A program made the position numbers and the translations under genes. The notes below the pieces were generated by a model that was given only the letters and a program-made list of their open reading frames with translations, did not search any database and was not told the origin of the DNA. Source: CAZGAQ01 sp964523405 (lineage in GTDB: Bacteria > Planctomycetota > Phycisphaerae > UBA1845 > Fen-1342). From it: a stretch of 64,000 nt of DNA. The stretch lies in NCBI GenBank assembly GCA_964523405.1, contig CAZGAQ010000027.1:1-64000 (forward strand). The letters are read 5' to 3'. Position 1 is the first letter of the stretch. Every line of letters begins with the position of its first letter. Below, one piece after another: positions 59,602-64,000 of the stretch.

Positions 59602-61439
59602 TGCGTTCAGACGCAATCAAACGCGGCCGGGAACGGGCCCCGCACCGTAGCCTGCTGAAGGCGACGGGCAACTACGGCGACGCGGACCTCGACAAGCCGT
59701 TCATTGCGATCGCCTGCAGCCACGTGGACATCATTCCCGGGCACGCGCACCTGGATGAAGTCGGGCGGCTCGTGAAGGCGGCCGTGCGCGCCGCGGGCGG
59801 CGTGCCGTTCCTGTTTCACACAATCGGCGTGGACGACGGTATCGCGATGGGGCATGCGGGCATGCGGTACTCGCTGCCGTCACGCGAGTTGATCGCCGAC
59901 AGCGTTGAGACGATGATCGAAGCCCACTGCTTCGACGGTCTCGTTTGCATTCCCAACTGCGACAAGATCGTGCCAGGCATGCTCATGGCCGCGGCACGCT
60001 GCAATGTCCCGACGATCTTCGTATCGGGCGGACCGATGGAGGCCGGTCGGCTGCCGGATGGGCGCGTGGTCGACTTGATCGACGCATTCACCGGTGTGGC
60101 CGAGCGGCAACGCGGCCGCATCGACGACGCGGAACTGACGGCCATCGAGAATGCGGCGTGTCCAACCTGCGGCTCGTGCAGCGGCTTGTTCACGGCCAAC
60201 ACGATGAACTGCCTGTGCGAAGCGCTGGGCCTGGCGCTGCCGGGGAACGGCACCATCTTGGCGACCAGCGCCGCCCGCGTTGCGCTCTATGAGGCGGCCG
60301 GGCGGCAAATCGTCGACCTCGTGCGGCGCAACTTGCGGCCGCGCGACGTCTTGACGCCGGCGGCCTTCGACAATGCGATCGTGCTGGACATGGCGATGGG
60401 GGGGTCGACCAACACGTTGCTGCACTTGCCGGCCATCGCCCGGGAGGCGGGGATTCGCTACGACTTGGCGCGGGTCAACGGGCTCGCCCAGCGTACACCA
60501 ACGTTGTGCAAGATTGCACCGTCACGCGGGCGCGACGGTCGCTTGTACCACATCGAGGATTTGCAGGCCGCCGGTGGCGTGATGACCGTGCTCGGCGAGC
60601 TGCGACGTGGCGCTGCAGGGCTCCTGACCGTCGACACGCCGACCGTGACCGGCGGCACTTTAGCCGAGTCCATCGCGGCCGGCGACTTGCGGGCGCGGGG
60701 AGAAAGCACACAGACGGTCGGCTTGCGACGTGCGGCCGAGGCGGGCGCGGCACCGGCCGCCACGGCGCGGGCGTGGCAGGAGAAGCCCGGCGCTGCGGCC
60801 AAGGGCCCCGTCGTGCTCGACCTGCTGGAACAAGGGCAATTCGAGCCCTACGACTGCGTGCGGACGTGCGCGACCGCCTACGCGGCGACGGGCGGTCTGG
60901 CCGTGCTGTCGGGCAATCTCGCGCCGGACGGTGCGGTGGTGAAGTCGGCCGGCGTGGCCCCGGAGATGCTACAGCACACCGGTCCGGCCGTCGTGTTCGA
61001 ATCGCAGGACGAGGCGTGTGCCGGGATTCTCGGCGGGCGCGTGCATGCGGGCGACGTTGTCGTCATCCGGTACGAAGGGCCGCGCGGTGGGCCGGGTATG
61101 CCGGAGATGTTGGCGCCGACGAGTTATCTGGTGGGGCTGGGACTCGGGGCCTCGTGTGCGTTGATCACGGACGGGCGTTTTTCGGGCGGCACGTCCGGAG
61201 CGTGCGTGGGGCACGTTTCGCCCGAGGCGGCCGCGGGCGGACCGTTGGCGGGCGTGCGCGACGGAGATCAGATCACGGTGGATGTTCCGCAGGCACGTTT
61301 GAGCGTCGACCTGTCGCCCAAGGAGCTGGCACAACGCGTTGCGGCTGCACGGCCCCCGGCACGCGAAATCCCCGGTTACCTGCGGCGCTATGCGGTGCGG
61401 GTGTCCTCAGCGGCAAGCGGGGCCGTGCTCAGCGAATAG
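59601..61439 (+). CDS. ilvD: Dihydroxy-acid dehydratase
   Basis: A 612-residue enzyme. It shows DDGIAMGHAGMRYSLPSRELIADSVE, CIPNCDKIVPGMLMAAAR, GGPMEAG, CPTCGSCSGLFTANTMNCL, MAMGGSTNTLLHL and DGRFSGGTSGACVGHVSPEA. The first ligand region reads IIPGHAHL, like E. coli IlvD, instead of the TPCN of [2Fe-2S] plant/mycobacterial types. An oxygen-sensitive 4Fe-4S form is therefore likely (inference). It dehydrates dihydroxy-acids to the keto acids of Val and Ile. Last gene of the operon. Confidence 0.94.
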   Translation: MRSDAIKRGRERAPHRSLLKATGNYGDADLDKPFIAIACSHVDIIPGHAHLDEVGRLVKAAVRAAGGVPFLFHTIGVDDGIAMGHAGMRYSLPSRELIADSVETMIEAHCFDGLVCIPNCDKIVPGMLMAAARCNVPTIFVSGGPMEAGRLPDGRVVDLIDAFTGVAERQRGRIDDAELTAIENAACPTCGSCSGLFTANTMNCLCEALGLALPGNGTILATSAARVALYEAAGRQIVDLVRRNLRPRDVLTPAAFDNAIVLDMAMGGSTNTLLHLPAIAREAGIRYDLARVNGLAQRTPTLCKIAPSRGRDGRLYHIEDLQAAGGVMTVLGELRRGAAGLLTVDTPTVTGGTLAESIAAGDLRARGESTQTVGLRRAAEAGAAPAATARAWQEKPGAAAKGPVVLDLLEQGQFEPYDCVRTCATAYAATGGLAVLSGNLAPDGAVVKSAGVAPEMLQHTGPAVVFESQDEACAGILGGRVHAGDVVVIRYEGPRGGPGMPEMLAPTSYLVGLGLGASCALITDGRFSGGTSGACVGHVSPEAAAGGPLAGVRDGDQITVDVPQARLSVDLSPKELAQRVAAARPPAREIPGYLRRYAVRVSSAASGAVLSE

Positions 61440-61624
61440 ACGCGCGACAGGCCGTGGAGGGTCACGCGGACCGCGCACGGGTCAGCATGGTCAGGCTGCC
61501 GCGCCGCTCACGTGCCTCGTGGGGGTAGCATCTCCCTCCAAATCCGGCTACGTTGCCGGTGCACCCGGTACGTTCGGCTCCCCGTGCGGCGGGGTCGGTG
61601 GCCGGGCTGGCAGGGAGAGCCCGC

Positions 61625-62152
61625 ATGAACGGCGCCAACGGCCCGCACGACATTCGTTGCCTGTGCCTCGACGTGGACGGCGTGCTGACGGATGGCAGCA
61701 TCATTACCGACGAGGAGGGGCACAGTCTGCGGCGGTTTCACGTGCACGACGGCTTCGCGCTGCGCTGGTGGCAGCAGTTGGGTGGAATTGTCCTGCTGTG
61801 CTCGGGCAAGCTCTCGCCCGCGGTCTCGGCCCGCGCGCGAGAACTGGGGATCGAGCGCGTCATCCAGGGCAGCGCGGACAAAGTGCGGGATGTGGAACGC
61901 GAATTACAGCAATTGGGGCTGACGTGGGCGCAGGTGGCGGCTGTTGGGGACGATCTGCCGGATATTCCGGTGTTGCGGCGCTGTGCCCTGCCGATCGCCG
62001 TCGCGGACGCGGTGGAGGAGGTCAAGGCCGTCGCGCGACTGGTGACTTCTCGTCCCGGTGGGCGTGGCGCGGTGCGCGAAGCGCTTGAGTACATCCTGCG
62101 CGACAACGGGCGGTGGGCCGAATTGCTGGCCCACTACGGAGTAGCGGAGTAG
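61625..62152 (+). CDS. kdsC: 3-deoxy-D-manno-octulosonate 8-phosphate phosphatase (KdsC-like HAD)
   Basis: A 175-residue HAD phosphatase of the YrbI class without a cap domain. It has CLDVDGVLTDGSI (nucleophile Asp16, Asp18), FHVHDGFAL, LCSGKLSPAVSARARELGIERVIQG, the Lys in GSADKVRDV and GDDLPDIPVL. It removes phosphate from Kdo-8-P for LPS. It lies 185 nt after ilvD, so it may be a separate unit. The ATG at 61625 has a weak GGGAGAGC upstream. YrbI-type HADs without Kdo specificity are the main alternative. Confidence 0.85.
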   Translation: MNGANGPHDIRCLCLDVDGVLTDGSIITDEEGHSLRRFHVHDGFALRWWQQLGGIVLLCSGKLSPAVSARARELGIERVIQGSADKVRDVERELQQLGLTWAQVAAVGDDLPDIPVLRRCALPIAVADAVEEVKAVARLVTSRPGGRGAVREALEYILRDNGRWAELLAHYGVAE

Positions 62153-62184
62153 AGCGGGTCCACCAATGGTGCGTTGCCTCGTGG

Positions 62185-62224
62185 CGTCAGGCCGTAACCT
62201 GCCTGCCGTGGCCGGTGCCTGACG
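62185..62224 (+). terminator. Hairpin after kdsC
   Basis: An 8-bp perfect stem, CGTCAGGC (62185-62192) with GCCTGACG (62217-62224), and a 24-nt loop, 33 nt after the kdsC stop. There is no T tract, so it is a candidate transcript end only. Confidence 0.4.
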
Positions 62225-62250
62225 AAGAATGCCCACTCCCAAGCACCACA

Positions 62251-62272
62251 CCTGAACGGAATCCGTTTCAGG
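62251..62272. terminator. Second hairpin between convergent kdsC and TPR genes
   Basis: CCTGAACGG (62251-62259) pairs with CCGTTTCAGG (62263-62272) with one bulged base and a three-base loop. It lies midway between the two convergent stops. Orientation cannot be assigned and no T tract follows. Confidence 0.35.
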
Positions 62273-62309
62273 GCGCACGGTGGAGCGGCGCGGTCCGCGC
62301 GATGGCCGG

Positions 62310-63533
62310 CTATGGGGCGCCGGACGCGTCCGACTGCGTCGTTGGGGCCGGCTGTGTGGACGGTGCCGGTTGCGTGGTCAGGGGCTCGTTCACGCTGGCC
62401 AGATACTGCCGGGCGCGCTCGTGATTGGGGTCCAGTTCGAGGATTTTGCGGCAGGTTTCGACGGCCTTCTCGCGGTAGCGAATCGCCTGGTACAGGGCGG
62501 CCAGGTTTTCCAGGTACTTCACGTTGCGCGGATCGTACTGGACCGCCTGCTCGGCCAGGACCAGGGCCTGGTGATCAGCCAAGGCCACCTGCAGCAGGGC
62601 CCGCTCGCGTAGCCGTTCGGCGAGACGGTCGAGCGCCGCTGCGGCCTGCGTCTCCATGCCGCGCAGGAGACGGTCGGTGGGTTCGTTGCGCAGATTGCGT
62701 TCGTAGAACGTCAGTTGCAGCTCGCGCAAGGCGCCCCGATTCAGGTCGTATGCACGATCCAGACGCTCCACGCGTTCCCGGCTCCAGGGCTCCTGCTCCA
62801 GCGCATCCTTGCAGCGCTGCACGTACTCGTCCGCGGCCTTGACCGCGCCGTCCATTTGGCGCCGGTCGGCCCGGGCTGCGATCGTGCGAATCTCCACGGC
62901 GGTCTCGAGTGAATCGAGGTCGGCGGGATCGATCTTGATCGTCTCGTCCATCTTGTCGATGGCCTCGGTGAACTTCCCCATGCCGGCGTAGGCGGTGGCC
63001 AAGGCGCGCTTGGCGTCCAGAAGCTGTTGCTTGTCGGTCGCCACGCCGTCGGCCTTCTCCAGGTACGGTGTGGCTTGCCGCCACATGCGATTGGCGTTGA
63101 GAATCTTGCCATAGCCGAGGTTGGCGCGGTAGTTGCGGGGCTCCACCTTGAGCACGCGCAGGAAGCGGTCGCGCGCCATGTCGTACTGGTTGCTGTCCAT
63201 CAGTACTTCGCCGGCGAGCAGGTTCCCTTCAATGTTGTCGGGTTCGCGCTCCAGGGCGCTGTCGATCAGCTTCATCGCGTCGCGCAGGAGCAGGTTGCCC
63301 GTCTCGGTGGCGCGGCTCTTGAGGGCCTCCTGGTGCTTCTGCCGCGCGAGCTCCAGAATCTGGCCCACGCTCATGTCGGTGGTCGCGGCGCTACCGGCAG
63401 TCGGCGGCGCGGCCTTGGCGGGCGTCGGCAGCGGCACCGGCGGGGGCGGGGGGAGGGGCGACCGGGTCTGAGCTACGGCGGCCAACGTGACAACCAGCAG
63501 GGCACACACGGCCAGTGCGTTTCGCAGTCGCAT
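62310..63533 (-). CDS. Secreted TPR-repeat protein of unknown function
   Basis: A 407-residue protein with signal peptide MRLRNALAVCALLVVTLAAVAQ and a Pro-rich linker. TPR units begin near GNLLAGEVLMDSNQYDMARDRFLRVLKVEP, LGYGKILNANRMWRQATPYLEKA, KRALATAYAGMGKFTEAIDKM and NLAALYQAIRYREKAVETCRKILELDP. The Pro/Gln/Thr-rich tail (repeating TQPAPSTQPAP) looks disordered. TPRs mediate protein binding at the periplasmic side. No specific partner is adjacent. Confidence 0.78.
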   Translation of the reverse strand: MRLRNALAVCALLVVTLAAVAQTRSPLPPPPPVPLPTPAKAAPPTAGSAATTDMSVGQILELARQKHQEALKSRATETGNLLLRDAMKLIDSALEREPDNIEGNLLAGEVLMDSNQYDMARDRFLRVLKVEPRNYRANLGYGKILNANRMWRQATPYLEKADGVATDKQQLLDAKRALATAYAGMGKFTEAIDKMDETIKIDPADLDSLETAVEIRTIAARADRRQMDGAVKAADEYVQRCKDALEQEPWSRERVERLDRAYDLNRGALRELQLTFYERNLRNEPTDRLLRGMETQAAAALDRLAERLRERALLQVALADHQALVLAEQAVQYDPRNVKYLENLAALYQAIRYREKAVETCRKILELDPNHERARQYLASVNEPLTTQPAPSTQPAPTTQSDASGAP

Positions 63534-63678
63534 CGAACGGACTCCTCTCGGTCCCGCTTGGCAGTACGCATTCCGGGCCGCGCGAGTTCTGCCGACGTGC
63601 GGCCCTGCTCCCCATTATCGGTCATTCGCCCCACGCCTCGTAAGGGGCGGCACGCGAGCAGGATACGGCAAAAGTCAC

Positions 63679-64000
63679 CTACCGGCCACAAGCCGCCGGC
63701 GCTTTGTCGCCCTGCGCCGGACCGCCCAGCAGGGCGAGCCGGAGCAGATTCAGGGCCGTGCGGGCCGCCCGCGTCCGGATGACGTCCCGGGGCGCGTCGG
63801 ACCCCGGGTGCAACTCATGCACGGTCGTGCCCGCGGGCGTACGTACGCCAACGTAGACAAGGCCCACCGGTTTGGCCGCGCTCCCGCCAGCGGGTCCGGC
63901 GATGCCGGTCACGGACAGGGCGTAGTCGCTGCCTAGCTGCCGTGCCACGCCCTCGGCCATCGCCTGGGCGACCGGGGCACTGACTGCCCCATGCTGCTGC
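63679..64000 (-). CDS. CinA C-terminal domain / nicotinamide-nucleotide amidohydrolase, partial (5' end outside the window)
   Basis: The last ~107 residues of a protein. Read upstream of the ATG at 63960 the frame continues as HGAVSAPVAQAMAEGVARQLGSDYALSVTGIAGPAGG, which is the conserved CinA/PncC region (GAVS..VA..MA.G, TGIAGP.GG). KPVGLVYVGVRTP follows. The family deamidates NMN. The domain's start, and any N-terminal MoaB-like CinA domain, lie past the edge, so the full architecture is unknown. Confidence 0.85.
   Translation of the reverse strand, partial: QQHGAVSAPVAQAMAEGVARQLGSDYALSVTGIAGPAGGSAAKPVGLVYVGVRTPAGTTVHELHPGSDAPRDVIRTRAARTALNLLRLALLGGPAQGDKAPAACGR

Noticed and set aside
1..64000. 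CRISPR arrays, IS elements, prophage or attachment sites
   Set aside because: No regularly spaced repeats, transposase, integrase or phage genes were found anywhere in the window.

Overview
The window is a stretch of GC-rich bacterial chromosome, about 47 protein genes and one tRNA, on a draft scaffold (a 10-N gap lies at 9834-9843). There is no phage, IS element or CRISPR array. Genes for a Gram-negative envelope are scattered through it: heptose synthesis (hldE, gmhA), a Kdo-8-phosphate phosphatase, LPS transport (lptB, lptD), RseP and MurA. The DUF4091 lipoprotein, the inserted-domain signal peptidases and the secreted proteins of unknown function suggest a Planctomycetota (Phycisphaerae-like) or related PVC bacterium, probably a metagenome-assembled genome. 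That placement is inference from gene content.

Layout. 0.2-3.5 kb: sucC, then hldE-gmhA. 3.6-5.8 kb (minus): prmC-murA. 6.0-6.8 kb: two small STAS proteins. 6.9-9.3 kb (minus): a radical SAM protein and an LTxxQ-repeat secreted protein. 9.3-10.3 kb: scaffold gap with an mtnA fragment, then infA. 10.4-19.0 kb (minus): a radical SAM protein, dxr-rseP, a CapD-type nucleotide-sugar dehydratase and an unknown secreted protein. 19.3-27.3 kb: aroF, a SPASM-like radical SAM protein, a convergent methyltransferase, two tandem zinc-ribbon signal peptidases, lptB and a DUF167 gene. 27.4-37.6 kb (mostly minus): a methyltransferase, purC, a DUF4091/CBM9 lipoprotein, a degenerate oxidoreductase-like gene, a secreted protein (+) and lptD. 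37.8-45.7 kb: purF, a Kef-RCK-CBS-EIIA fusion, two tandem membrane-bound EEP phosphatase-like proteins (minus) and a PQQ-type sugar dehydrogenase lipoprotein. 45.8-49.4 kb (minus): a TadG-like protein, an unknown protein, tRNA-Leu(CAA) and terC. 49.7-61.4 kb: the branched-chain amino acid operon. 61.6-64 kb: kdsC, a TPR protein and the 3' part of cinA/pncC.

The branched-chain operon is the strongest system here. Its order is leader/attenuator-ilvB-ilvM-like-ilvC-leuA-leuC-leuD-cimA-leuB-ilvD. Together these genes cover valine and leucine synthesis and a pyruvate-to-2-ketobutyrate (citramalate) route to isoleucine, lacking only the final transaminase. The untranslated leader has a promoter, a short ORF with 9 Val/Leu/Ile codons among 13 (including CTA and GTA, which are rare in this genome), a 13-bp intrinsic terminator with a seven-T tract, and a 10-bp alternative pairing that would break that terminator. 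This is the full layout expected for ribosome-mediated attenuation.

Other points worth a second look are the Kef-CBS-EIIA fusion, the paired signal peptidases with large inserts, a RseP with about four PDZ-like units, a radical SAM protein ending in a sliding-clamp-binding motif, and the mtnA fragment at the gap.
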